Source of the DNA: Teredinibacter haidensis
GTDB taxonomy: Bacteria > Pseudomonadota > Gammaproteobacteria > Pseudomonadales > Cellvibrionaceae
Assembly (NCBI RefSeq): GCF_014211975.1
Contig: NZ_CP060084.1
Location: 3,979,001 to 4,043,000 of the forward strand
Length of the DNA stretch: 64,000 nt
Direction: 5' to 3'
The position numbers and the translations under genes are program-made. A model generated the notes under the pieces. It saw only the letters and a program-made list of their open reading frames with translations, ran no database searches and was not told the DNA's origin. Positions within the stretch are counted from its first letter, which is position 1; each line of letters begins with the position of its first letter. This document shows, piece after piece, positions 8,848-17,067 of the stretch.

Positions 8848-9394
8848 AGCAAGTTAAAAGCACGATACGGGTACCGTTGACTTTCCCTTCGATGTGTTCA
8901 GGATTACTGGTAAGAGAAATATTTCTTACCGCTGTGCCGCGCTTGGCGGTGAAGTTAGCGCCTTTTACATCCAGATCTTTGATTATCGTGATGTTATCAC
9001 CAGCTTTTAATTTTGCGCCATTGCAGTCCTTTGTGGTAATTATCTCCTCAAAAAAAGCGGGATCGCTTTGCGCCCAGGCAAGCGTGTCTTCATCAATATA
9101 GAACAGTTCAAGTAAGTCGGCTGCCCAGCTGGATGAATTAAACTTTTTCATTACGCGCCAAGCCATTACCTGAACGCCTGGTAAAGGGCTCCACATGGAA
9201 TCCTTGATGCAGTGCCAGTGGCTCTCAACCATTGAGGAGGGGTTGGAAACCTGTTCGAGACAGGTATTGCACAACAACAGGTCTTTATCGCTAATGTTGT
9301 CGCCGGGGATTTCAAAGGGGGAGAGATTGGTGTCGGACGCGCAAAGCTCACACTGTGATGAGCTGCGCTCCTTTAATTCGTTAATAGATGCCAT
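8831..9394 (-). CDS. PhnA-domain zinc-ribbon protein
   Basis: A 187-residue protein with the N-terminal metal-binding motif CELCASD and a second pair CNTCLEQ, then HWHCIKDSMWSPLPGVQVMAWRVM, which is typical of the long PhnA-domain proteins. The C-terminal region (about 120-187, DCNGAKLKAGDNITIIKDLDVKGA) is the small PhnA/YjdM beta domain. Despite the name, a role in phosphonate use is not shown for these proteins. The start was set at MASINELKERSSS, because the 15 residues upstream are not family-like. It precedes and overlaps the esterase gene. Confidence 0.85.
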   Translation of the reverse strand: MASINELKERSSSQCELCASDTNLSPFEIPGDNISDKDLLLCNTCLEQVSNPSSMVESHWHCIKDSMWSPLPGVQVMAWRVMKKFNSSSWAADLLELFYIDEDTLAWAQSDPAFFEEIITTKDCNGAKLKAGDNITIIKDLDVKGANFTAKRGTAVRNISLTSNPEHIEGKVNGTRIVLLTCYVKKS

Positions 9395-9460
9395 GAAAAC
9401 AACCTGTAGTAAAAAGGAAAGCGCGGTCAAAACTGGCATTCAGGTAAACCAGTCGGGATA

Positions 9461-10120
9461 ATGGAAAAGAATTGTTCAAAACTGAAACTGTATATGTCCT
9501 ATCCATCGCCCACGCATACTATCAATCCGATACTGGTTTTCCAAATATTGCCCGCATTAACGGTACTGTTTTTTTTAGGTGCACTAGGTGAGTGGCTTAA
9601 TCCTTGGTTGCTGTATGAGCGCACTGGTCTGGAGAGTGGAGAAGTTTGGCGCCTATTTAGCGCTCACATCGTGCACCTGGGGATGACGCACTGTATTTTA
9701 AATGCTGTGGGCTTGTGCCTCATCCTACAACTATTCAAAGGCTTGTTTCGCAGCGGGTTTTGGTGGTTCGCTGTTACGAGCCTGAGTATGGGGATCAGCG
9801 CGCTGTTTTACTGGCTCAATCCGGGTTTAGCTTACTACGCGGGCCTATCCGGGGTTTTGCACGGCTTGTTGGCACTCGCTCTGGTGACAGCGATTTTTGA
9901 CGATAAGCTATTTCGCCGACCGATGGTGGTATTGGCCGTCGTAGCCCTTATAGGCAAGCTGATCTATGAGCAAACGTCGGCTTACAGTGCGGGTTATATA
10001 GAAGATGCCATGGGAGCGCCAGTGGTGGTGGATTCCCATCTCTATGGCGCAATACTGGGTGCCATTCTGGCGCTTGTAAAACGCGGTATAGCGGTTCTGC
10101 GAAAGAATGATCAAATTTAA
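9461..10120 (+). CDS. rrtA: Rhombosortase, rhomboid-family intramembrane protease
   Basis: A 219-residue multi-pass protein of the rhomboid fold. The motifs GEVWRLFSAHIVHLGMTHCILN (helix 2 His/Asn region), YAGLSGVLHGL (catalytic serine in GLSG) and VDSHLYGAILGA (catalytic His) match rhombosortase. These proteases process exported proteins carrying a GlyGly-CTERM anchor. A downstream ATG at 9494 (MSYPSP) is an alternative start; both starts have weak ribosome-binding sites. The gene diverges from the PhnA-domain gene across 66 bases. No GlyGly-CTERM substrate is seen in this window. Confidence 0.82.
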   Translation: MEKNCSKLKLYMSYPSPTHTINPILVFQILPALTVLFFLGALGEWLNPWLLYERTGLESGEVWRLFSAHIVHLGMTHCILNAVGLCLILQLFKGLFRSGFWWFAVTSLSMGISALFYWLNPGLAYYAGLSGVLHGLLALALVTAIFDDKLFRRPMVVLAVVALIGKLIYEQTSAYSAGYIEDAMGAPVVVDSHLYGAILGAILALVKRGIAVLRKNDQI

Positions 10121-10128
10121 GTCAATAG

Positions 10129-10149
10129 ATATGCTGTAACGCAGCATAT
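10129..10149. other. Stem-loop between rhombosortase gene and acetoacetyl-CoA synthetase gene
   Basis: Inverted repeat ATATGCTG/CAGCATAT with a five-base loop, nine bases after the rhombosortase stop. There is no T-run, so it is either a weak terminator or an mRNA 3' end structure. Confidence 0.45.
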
Positions 10150-10233
10150 AATCGGCTATCATTACTGCATTATCCGCCTCACCAGCACAGCTGATGTCCG
10201 GTTCTGTGAAGTTCTGCTAACAGGAGCTTTACC

Positions 10234-12174
10234 ATGCTTTGGCAAGCCAGCGAAACTCGCTCAAACAACTCGCAAATGCAGCGCTTTATCGACTATATCC
10301 ACAGCCGATATAGGTTGTCGCATGCGGATTACGCTTCCCTTTATCAATTCTCCATTGACCAGCCAGGCAACTTCTGGCGTGAGTTAGTCGACTATTTCCA
10401 GGTGTCATTCGAGGGCGATCTGTACCCAGAAGTGACGGATATTTCGTTTGAGCGTTACGGCTGGTTTCCGAATGTTCAGCTCAACTTTGCCGAAAATTTG
10501 TTAGAGCGGGGCGGTGAGAATACGTTGGCGCTTAAATCACTATTGGAAAACGGTAGTAAGCGCGAGTATACCTATGGGCTTTTAAAACGATTGGTGGCGG
10601 GTTTTCAGGCTCAAATTGCGGGCTGTTTACGGCAGGATGATGTGCTGGCCTGCTACATGCCGAATATAGCTGAAACGGTTATTGCTATGCTGGCTACAAC
10701 CGCTAGTGGTGGCGTGTTTACGTCAACTAGCGCAGATTTTGGAATAGATGGTGTTGTCGATCGCTTTGGGCAATCGTTGCCCAAAGTCTTGGTGGCGTGC
10801 GCTGGCTACGAGTATAACGGCAGGTATTTTGATTGCTTGGAAAAAGTCCAACAGATCGTTAAGAAAATTGATTCCATTGAAAAAGTGGTGATTATCGACC
10901 GCTACGATAAGCAGCCGGATATTAGCAAGGTGCCGCTCGCCGAAATGTGGCAAGCAGAAACCTTCGGGGAAACGAATACCGAAATCCAATACCAGCCTCG
11001 CGCTTTTTCAGCGCCGCTCTACATTATGTATTCTTCCGGGACCACAGGGAAACCCAAGTGTATTGTTCACGCCACAGGCGGCGTATTGTTACAGCATATT
11101 AAAGAGTTGGGGTTACACAGCGATCACCAAAAGGGGAAAAACATTTTTTTCTTTACCACCTGTGGCTGGATGATGTGGAACTGGCTGGTAAGTTCGCTAT
11201 TTTTTGGCGGGACAACTACTCTCTACGAGGGCAGCCCGGCCTATCCTAGCTACGAAGGTTTTATTAGTTTGATTGGCCAGGAAAATATTAATATTTTTGG
11301 TACGTCACCTAAATATTTAAAGGCATTGGAAAACAGTAAAACGGACCTTAAGGTACTTGATTTTACGCCGTTGGAAACGATTTTATGTACCGGCGCACCG
11401 CTGCTGCCGGAGCAATATGATTTTGTTTACAACCGCTTAAAACGTGATGTTTTGTTGGCAAGTATTTCCGGTGGTACTGACATAATCGGTTGTTTCTTCC
11501 TGGGCAATCCGGTGCTACCTGTATACAGGGGAGAGCTTCAATGTGCGGGGCTTGGAATGGATGTGGCCTGCCTGGGGGAAGGCGGAAAAACAGTTATTGA
11601 GGTTCAGGGTGAGCTGGTGTGTCGGAAAAGTTTTCCCTCCAGGCCTATTCATTTTCTAAATGATCCAGATAATCAAAAATTGAAGGAAGCGTATTTCAAT
11701 ACTTACCCGGGTATCTGGTATCACGGAGATTTTATTAAGATTACCGGCAGGGGTGGCGCTATATTTTTTGGGCGGAGTGACGCGACTTTAAATCCTGGTG
11801 GTGTTCGCATTGGCACTAGCGAGGTCTATCGGCAGACGGAAACGCTGGACTATATTGAAGATACGGTTTGTGTTGGCAAACAGGTGGATGGTGATATCGA
11901 TGTGGTTCTGTTTGTGAAAATGAAAGCGGGCGAAACGCTTAGCGAAGCAAGGATTGCAGAGATTAAACAGCGTATAAAAGTTAATACAACACCTAGGCAT
12001 ATTCCGAGACAGGTATTTTCGGTAAAGGATATTCCTTATACCCGTTCTGGGAAAAAGATAGAATTGGTAGTTACACGAGTTATTAACGGACAGCTGGTTA
12101 CCAATAAAGAAGCGATCGCAAATCCAGAATGTTTGAATGAATATGAGCGCTTCTTTCATACGGAAGAGGCGTAA
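10234..12174 (+). CDS. aacS: Acetoacetate--CoA ligase (acetoacetyl-CoA synthetase)
   Basis: Activates acetoacetate to acetoacetyl-CoA with ATP, feeding ketone bodies or polyhydroxybutyrate breakdown products into central metabolism. The 646-residue length and the N-terminus (FIDYIHSRYRLSHADY) match the acetoacetyl-CoA synthetase branch of the adenylate-forming family. The AMP-binding P-loop YSSGTTGKPK lies near residue 267, TTCGWMMWNW near 310, WYHGD near 495 and the C-terminal catalytic lysine in TRSGKKIE near 610. AGGAGC precedes the ATG by eight bases. Confidence 0.92.
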   Translation: MLWQASETRSNNSQMQRFIDYIHSRYRLSHADYASLYQFSIDQPGNFWRELVDYFQVSFEGDLYPEVTDISFERYGWFPNVQLNFAENLLERGGENTLALKSLLENGSKREYTYGLLKRLVAGFQAQIAGCLRQDDVLACYMPNIAETVIAMLATTASGGVFTSTSADFGIDGVVDRFGQSLPKVLVACAGYEYNGRYFDCLEKVQQIVKKIDSIEKVVIIDRYDKQPDISKVPLAEMWQAETFGETNTEIQYQPRAFSAPLYIMYSSGTTGKPKCIVHATGGVLLQHIKELGLHSDHQKGKNIFFFTTCGWMMWNWLVSSLFFGGTTTLYEGSPAYPSYEGFISLIGQENINIFGTSPKYLKALENSKTDLKVLDFTPLETILCTGAPLLPEQYDFVYNRLKRDVLLASISGGTDIIGCFFLGNPVLPVYRGELQCAGLGMDVACLGEGGKTVIEVQGELVCRKSFPSRPIHFLNDPDNQKLKEAYFNTYPGIWYHGDFIKITGRGGAIFFGRSDATLNPGGVRIGTSEVYRQTETLDYIEDTVCVGKQVDGDIDVVLFVKMKAGETLSEARIAEIKQRIKVNTTPRHIPRQVFSVKDIPYTRSGKKIELVVTRVINGQLVTNKEAIANPECLNEYERFFHTEEA

Positions 12175-12208
12175 TGATCTTGTTGGTGAGTACAAGGAGG
12201 GTAGTAGC

Positions 12209-12613
12209 ATGTATCCGTGGTTATTTTGGTTTTGGGCGCCGCAGTTTCATTATCCTTTAAGTGGTGATGTTGCTCAGCGAATAGCACCCAGTTGGTTTTT
12301 TCAGGGCATTAGTGAAAAATCTGGTAATAAAACGATTGAGGAAAAAGCTTTTAACAAAGCCAGCTATGGAACTCAGTTAGGTTTGATTACAGAGGTGTTG
12401 TTGGAGGCAGTGAAGGAAAGTGATCTTGTATCGGAAAAATCCAGGCTATCACTAAAAAAGCTGAACGATCTTCGGAATGTAATTGAGAAGCTTAAAGTTG
12501 AAGAATATGAAGTTATGGCCAACACTATGGCTGAGACTTTGCGTAAAGCAAAGGAAAGCGGTAGCGAAAACCATGGCAGAATGAAAAGTATTCTAATGCC
12601 GCAACTAGAGTAA
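12209..12613 (+). CDS. Hypothetical protein of unknown function
   Basis: A 134-residue protein starting MYPWLFWFWAPQFHYPLSG. It has no signal peptide; the aromatic N-terminus could contact the membrane, and the C-terminal half (about 70-130) is charged and helical. The start at 12209 is chosen because a perfect AAGGAGG lies eight bases upstream; longer frames into the preceding gene are not needed. I do not recognise the family. It follows the acetoacetyl-CoA synthetase gene by 34 bases and precedes marC by ten bases, so cotranscription is likely. Confidence 0.75.
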   Translation: MYPWLFWFWAPQFHYPLSGDVAQRIAPSWFFQGISEKSGNKTIEEKAFNKASYGTQLGLITEVLLEAVKESDLVSEKSRLSLKKLNDLRNVIEKLKVEEYEVMANTMAETLRKAKESGSENHGRMKSILMPQLE

Positions 12614-12623
12614 AAAGGCAGAT

Positions 12624-13256
12624 ATGTTTGAAACGGCCATAGTCAGTATTACCACCTTTTTTGCCACCATTGGGCCTATTGATGTTGCGGCAATGTTCGC
12701 GGCTTTGACGCCTGTCGCCACCTCTCGAGAGCGCCGTACGCTAGCGATACGCGCCAGCTTAATTGCTGCGGGGATTCTGCTGACCTTTGCGTTGATTGGT
12801 GAGTTCTTGCTGAAAAGCCTGGGCATTTCACTTGCTGCATTAAGAACCAGCGGCGGGGTTTTACTGTTACTAATGGCGGTGGATATGGTTTTTGCCCGCT
12901 CATCTGGAGGCACCTCTACAACAGAAGAAGAGGTTGCGGAAGCGACAACCAAACGGGATATTGCGGTTTTCCCCCTGGCGACGCCGCTAATCGCCGGGCC
13001 GGGCGCAATGGGTGCGGTAATTCTGTTAATGGCTAACGCGGAAGGGAATGTTGCGATTCAGGCGACTGTTATTTTTTCACTTATTGTGATGTTGGTTTTT
13101 ACCTTAATGTGTTTATTACTGGCAGGACAAATACACAAAATGCTGGGTGTAACGGGCATGCATGTCGTTACCCGTGTTATCGGTGTTTTACTTGCCGCGC
13201 TTGCTGTTCAATTTGTCTTTGATGGCATTGGACAGAGTGGTATTTTTAAGGGCTGA
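12624..13256 (+). CDS. MarC-family integral membrane protein
   Basis: A 210-residue protein with about six hydrophobic helices, starting MFETAIVSITTFFATIGPID. The signatures PLATPLIAGPGAMGAVI and the N-terminal GPID block define the MarC (UPF0056) family, whose function is unknown despite the historical link to multiple antibiotic resistance. Length agrees with E. coli MarC (about 221). It lies ten bases after the hypothetical gene and converges with the lipoprotein-like gene. Confidence 0.92.
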   Translation: MFETAIVSITTFFATIGPIDVAAMFAALTPVATSRERRTLAIRASLIAAGILLTFALIGEFLLKSLGISLAALRTSGGVLLLLMAVDMVFARSSGGTSTTEEEVAEATTKRDIAVFPLATPLIAGPGAMGAVILLMANAEGNVAIQATVIFSLIVMLVFTLMCLLLAGQIHKMLGVTGMHVVTRVIGVLLAALAVQFVFDGIGQSGIFKG

Positions 13257-13266
13257 TGAGAAGAGC

Positions 13267-13620
13267 TTAATCGCTGGGGTCACACCAGCAGCCTTTTTCT
13301 GTTGTACACACCTTTGTTGAACCCTCTTCTTGGCAATCCAAAGCTTCGGCACCTCTATGTTTTAGATCGACGGGATGTTCGCTGCTTTCCTCGACTTTGC
13401 TGTCTACCTTACTGAGAACTTCTTTAATAAATTTAATATCGGCGGCAATGGCCTCGAGGATGTCGGGGTTTGTGCCATCGTGTACTACGCGCGGGTTCTC
13501 CCCCTGCTCTTCGCGTTGTTGCTTACGTGTTTTTCCGTCATGAACGAGCATTGACGTGGCACAGGATGAACAAAAAGCCACGAGCACACCGGCAAAAAGT
13601 AGGTCTGCCTTAAATTTCAT
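13267..13620 (-). CDS. Small cysteine-containing exported protein, possible lipoprotein
   Basis: A 117-residue protein with a hydrophobic N-terminus (LLFAGVLVAFCSSCATS) that could be a lipoprotein signal with an imperfect lipobox before Cys20. A charged region (KTRKQQREEQGE) and a helical stretch (about 50-78) follow. The C-terminus is cysteine-rich (DCQEEG, VCTTEKGCWCDPSD), suggesting disulfides or metal binding in the periplasm. Family not recognised. Its ATG overlaps the upstream stop by one base (TAATG), so it is coupled to the membrane protein gene. Confidence 0.65.
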   Translation of the reverse strand: MKFKADLLFAGVLVAFCSSCATSMLVHDGKTRKQQREEQGENPRVVHDGTNPDILEAIAADIKFIKEVLSKVDSKVEESSEHPVDLKHRGAEALDCQEEGSTKVCTTEKGCWCDPSD

Positions 13621-14039
13621 TAGTTATCTACGTCGTCCATATCCACTTGACCGGTAATACGGCGACGAATGTGAGACCAGGAAATGCCCAAAGACAGCAT
13701 TACCGCTAACACCAGAATAACAACCCAGCTAAATACAGATACGTTATCGAGGCTTAGCCAGCCTAGATCGACAAAAAGCCAGATAACGCAACCAAAAAAT
13801 AACGCGGCGAGCGTTAGGCCAATTACACCCAGGGATCGGAAAGTTGAGCGCAGGTAAATGGCCCAGCCAATAAGCAATGCAACGCCCGAAACAGCAAGTA
13901 CGGGAGTAATAGACGGAAAGGTTTGCACTAGCCAGTGGCTGAAAGAATAGCCAGTTGGATTGTAGCTACACAGTACAAGAATCAACGCGAACAGTAGGCG
14001 CAGGCCAAACTGGGCTAAGGTGAATTGGGGGTTGCTCAT
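13620..14039 (-). CDS. Small inner-membrane protein, DUF6524-like
   Basis: A 139-residue protein with four predicted helices (about 8-26, 42-62, 70-91 and 101-121) and the N-terminal motif YNPTGYSFSHW, which recalls the DUF6524 group (from memory, not searched). The C-terminus is basic then acidic (RRRITGQVDMDDVDN). No function is known. It begins 12 bases after the plsC stop and overlaps the small cysteine-rich gene, so plsC and these two genes probably form one transcript. Confidence 0.7.
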   Translation of the reverse strand: MSNPQFTLAQFGLRLLFALILVLCSYNPTGYSFSHWLVQTFPSITPVLAVSGVALLIGWAIYLRSTFRSLGVIGLTLAALFFGCVIWLFVDLGWLSLDNVSVFSWVVILVLAVMLSLGISWSHIRRRITGQVDMDDVDN

Positions 14040-14051
14040 GGTTATAAATCC

Positions 14052-14762
14052 TTATAATGATGTCATGGTAGATTCGATCCAGCTTTCTACTTCTTCTATT
14101 AATGCCTTACTGGTTTTGCCCTGGGGTGAAATCGGTGGGCCGATAACCACTGAAATACAGCCCGGCTGTTTAACCAATTTTTTTGTTGGCCAAAAGAGCC
14201 CTGAGTTAACGGCGACTGGGACGATATCAATACCTGTTGCTACCGCGATATCCGCTCCACTGCGTGCGTACCTGCCTCTTTCGCCCGGCGGAATTCGCGT
14301 ACCTTCTGGAAACAAAAGAATATTGTAGCCGCTATTAATTCGTCTTAAGCTTTTTTCTTTTACCTGCTTTAGGGCTAAACGTGGATTACTTCGGTCGATA
14401 GCGATAGGTCGCAATGCCGCCAGGCCCCAGCCGAAAAAGGGAATACGTAAAAGCTCTCGCTTCAAGACGGTAGACGCGGGCCAGAATAAGCCCTGTAGAA
14501 ACAGAGTTTCCCAAGTGCTCTGGTGTTTTGATAGCACAATAACGGGCTTATCCTTCGTAGGCAGATATTCTGTACCAATAACCTGATAGCGAATACCGCA
14601 AATGACACGAACGAGAAATACCACCAGATGGGTCCAACTGACAATAATTTTATGCCGCGTTTTTAACGGAAGAGGCAGTAGCAGTACCGATACTATCCCG
14701 TATAGCGCACCGGAAAGATTGTATAGAACGGAGAAAAGAAACGAGCGGAGTTTAATAAACAA
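14052..14762 (-). CDS. plsC: 1-acyl-sn-glycerol-3-phosphate acyltransferase
   Basis: Adds the second acyl chain in phospholipid synthesis, making phosphatidic acid at the inner membrane. The 236-residue protein has an N-terminal membrane segment, the catalytic HX4E motif (His80 to Glu85 in KHQSTWE) and the substrate-binding FPEGTR block near residue 151. The canonical motif is HX4D; Glu at this position occurs in a subset of the family. The gene keeps its usual place next to glyS, although gmhB, often found between them in related genomes, is absent here. Confidence 0.9.
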   Translation of the reverse strand: MFIKLRSFLFSVLYNLSGALYGIVSVLLLPLPLKTRHKIIVSWTHLVVFLVRVICGIRYQVIGTEYLPTKDKPVIVLSKHQSTWETLFLQGLFWPASTVLKRELLRIPFFGWGLAALRPIAIDRSNPRLALKQVKEKSLRRINSGYNILLFPEGTRIPPGERGRYARSGADIAVATGIDIVPVAVNSGLFWPTKKLVKQPGCISVVIGPPISPQGKTSKALIEEVESWIESTMTSL

Positions 14763-14995
14763 GTGTTTTTACCCTTTAGTTATAACGCTTAACAGTTTCC
14801 ACTGGCTGGATTTAATTTACTAAGACTGTTCTTTTGTGACGGCCGGTACAGGGGAAATACCTTAGAGTTATCGCCAATGTTACAGGACAAAGCAGACCGG
14901 TTGTCGTGTCTGTCGGCGTTGAAACCCGGCACGGCGTGGTCCGCGTTGTTTTGCCCAGTATTCTACAATCGGGGGCCTTTGGAGCCCCCGATCAT
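14763..14995. other. Intergenic region between glyS and plsC
   Basis: 233 bases with no credible gene. It holds the glyS hairpin (14968-14992) and presumably the plsC promoter. No other clear element was recognised. Confidence 0.5.
14968..14992 (-). terminator. Strong hairpin after glyS
   Basis: Perfect nine-base stem ATCGGGGGC/GCCCCCGAT with a seven-base loop, four bases beyond the glyS stop. It lacks a T-run on the minus strand, so it may be a factor-assisted terminator or an RNA-stabilising 3' hairpin. Confidence 0.65.
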
Positions 14996-17065
14996 TTACT
15001 TAACTGCGAGCAAAGAAATATCCGCTACCTCTAAAAACAGTTGCCGAAGCTTTTGTAATAGCGCCAAACGATTTTCCCGTACTTTGTCGTCATCGGTCAT
15101 AACCATAACGTCATCAAAAAAAGTATCGACGGGCTGGCGCAACGCCGCCAGCAGTTTTAGTGCATCGGTATAGTTGGCAAGATCGAGGAGGGGCTTAACT
15201 TTCGCTTCTAGTTGCGCCAACTTTTCTGCCAGTGCTTTTTCTGCCGTTTCGCTTAGCAGTGAATGGTCTACAGTTTCAGCGGGCTTGTGATCCATTTTTG
15301 CCAGGATGTTAGACACGCGTTTGTTGGCGGCGGCCAGTGCTTGGGCTTCTGCTAGTTTGCTGAATTCCGCAACGGCATAAACGCGGTTGTTAATATCCAG
15401 CGGTGTAGACAGACCTTTGGCGCTTACCGCCTGAAAAACCTCGGCAGAGATATTGGCTTCCTCATACCAAGCTCGGAAACGTTCGATCATATAGGTGATA
15501 ACATCGTCCACAACATTGGTATTACTGAGCTCGTTAAAGTTCTCCGCAGCGGCAGAAATGAGTTCACGCAAATCCAGGTCGTATTCTTTTTCGACCAAAA
15601 TACGAAGCGCACCTAGCGATGAACGGCGTAGGGCAAAGGGGTCCTTTGAGCCGGTAGGTTTTTGGCCAATACCGAATATACCCGTAATCGTATCCAGCCT
15701 GTCGGCAAGCGCGATAATTGAACCTGTTGCCGTAGCGGGTAACTCATCACCGGCAAACTTGGGCATATATTGTTCGTTAATAGCCTGTGCGACTTCGGCA
15801 TCTTCACCATCGTTCTGGGCGTAATGGTAACCGGCAATACCCTGCATATCCGGGAATTCATAAACCATATTACTGACCAAATCGGATTTGCACAGCTCGG
15901 CTGCGCGCGAGGCAAGGGTGCCGCTTTCGCCAATTTTTTCAGCGATCAATTTGGAGAGCCTGGATATACGCTCGGTTTTATCAAAAATGGTGCCCAGCTT
16001 GGCTTGGAACACCACGGTTTTTAAGCGCTCGCGTTGAGCCACCAATGTGGTTTTCTTGTCGGTATCAAAAAAGAAAGCGGCATCGGCAAGGCGGGGGCGA
16101 ATAACGCGCTCATTACCGTCGATAACCTGTGCGGGATCTTCACTGACGATATTGGACAGCGTAATAAAGTTGGGCAGCAACTGTCCGTCGTTATCGACGA
16201 GGTGGAAATACTTCTGGTGTTCTTTCATAGAAGATACCAGTGCCTCGGAGGGAATCGACAAGAAGCTCTCTTCAAACTTTCCGGCCAGTGCCACGGGGAA
16301 TTCAACCAGTGCGGTAACTTCGTCGAGAAGATCGGCATCGATAACGGCGGTGCCGCCCAGTGTCTGAGCGGCTGCGTTAACCTGCTTGACGATCTCTGCC
16401 TGGCGGATACTGAAATCGGCAACGACCTTTCCGGTATTCGCCAGAGTTGCAGCGTAATCGGCGGCGTTTAAAAGTTCGATTTCCTGGTTGTAGTGAAAGC
16501 GGTGGCCCCGGGTTTTGTTGCCTGCTTTCAGACCGAGGATTTCGCCCTCCATCGCCCGGTTATCCAGCATCATTACCAACCAGTGAACCGGACGTACAAA
16601 TTCGGTACGGCTGGCACCCCAGCGCATGCGCTTGTTGATGGGCAGGTTAGCTAATGAGGTGGCGACAATATCGGCAAGTAAATCTTCGGCAGCTTCACCA
16701 CCGGCGGTTTTACTAAAAACCAGTTTGTCGATCTTGCCGTCGTTTTCGCTCTTTAGCTCGGAAAGGGCAATAGCGTTTTTATTGGCAAAGGCTTCTGCGG
16801 CTTTGGTGGGGTTTCCATCGGCATCGAAAGCGATTTTGGCGGGCGGCCCCCAGACTTTGATCGTTTCGGTTGGAGTGCTTTCTGCCAGACCTTCCACCAA
16901 CATGGCCAAACGGCGAGGTGTGGCGTAGGGCTTAACGGAATCGAAAGATAATTTTTTGGCCTTCAAGCCCGCTTCAACGCCCTGAACAAACGCCTTGGAC
17001 AAATGTTTTAACGCTGTTGGTGGCAGCTCTTCTGTACCCAGTTCAACTAAAAATTGGTGTGCCAT
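14996..17065 (-). CDS. glyS: Glycyl-tRNA synthetase beta subunit
   Basis: Large subunit of the bacterial alpha2-beta2 glycyl-tRNA synthetase; it carries tRNA recognition elements. The 689 residues equal the E. coli length. It starts MAHQFLVELGTEELPPTAL, the family N-terminus, with RFEFVRPVHW-like and KRMRWG blocks and a C-terminal anticodon-binding region. The ATG lies two bases after the glyQ stop. Confidence 0.98.
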   Translation of the reverse strand: MAHQFLVELGTEELPPTALKHLSKAFVQGVEAGLKAKKLSFDSVKPYATPRRLAMLVEGLAESTPTETIKVWGPPAKIAFDADGNPTKAAEAFANKNAIALSELKSENDGKIDKLVFSKTAGGEAAEDLLADIVATSLANLPINKRMRWGASRTEFVRPVHWLVMMLDNRAMEGEILGLKAGNKTRGHRFHYNQEIELLNAADYAATLANTGKVVADFSIRQAEIVKQVNAAAQTLGGTAVIDADLLDEVTALVEFPVALAGKFEESFLSIPSEALVSSMKEHQKYFHLVDNDGQLLPNFITLSNIVSEDPAQVIDGNERVIRPRLADAAFFFDTDKKTTLVAQRERLKTVVFQAKLGTIFDKTERISRLSKLIAEKIGESGTLASRAAELCKSDLVSNMVYEFPDMQGIAGYHYAQNDGEDAEVAQAINEQYMPKFAGDELPATATGSIIALADRLDTITGIFGIGQKPTGSKDPFALRRSSLGALRILVEKEYDLDLRELISAAAENFNELSNTNVVDDVITYMIERFRAWYEEANISAEVFQAVSAKGLSTPLDINNRVYAVAEFSKLAEAQALAAANKRVSNILAKMDHKPAETVDHSLLSETAEKALAEKLAQLEAKVKPLLDLANYTDALKLLAALRQPVDTFFDDVMVMTDDDKVRENRLALLQKLRQLFLEVADISLLAVK

Positions 17066-17067
17066 GC

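Noticed and set aside
16034..16471. 145-residue plus-strand frame opposite glyS
   Set aside because: Antisense shadow of glyS, with no ribosome-binding site or recognisable domain.
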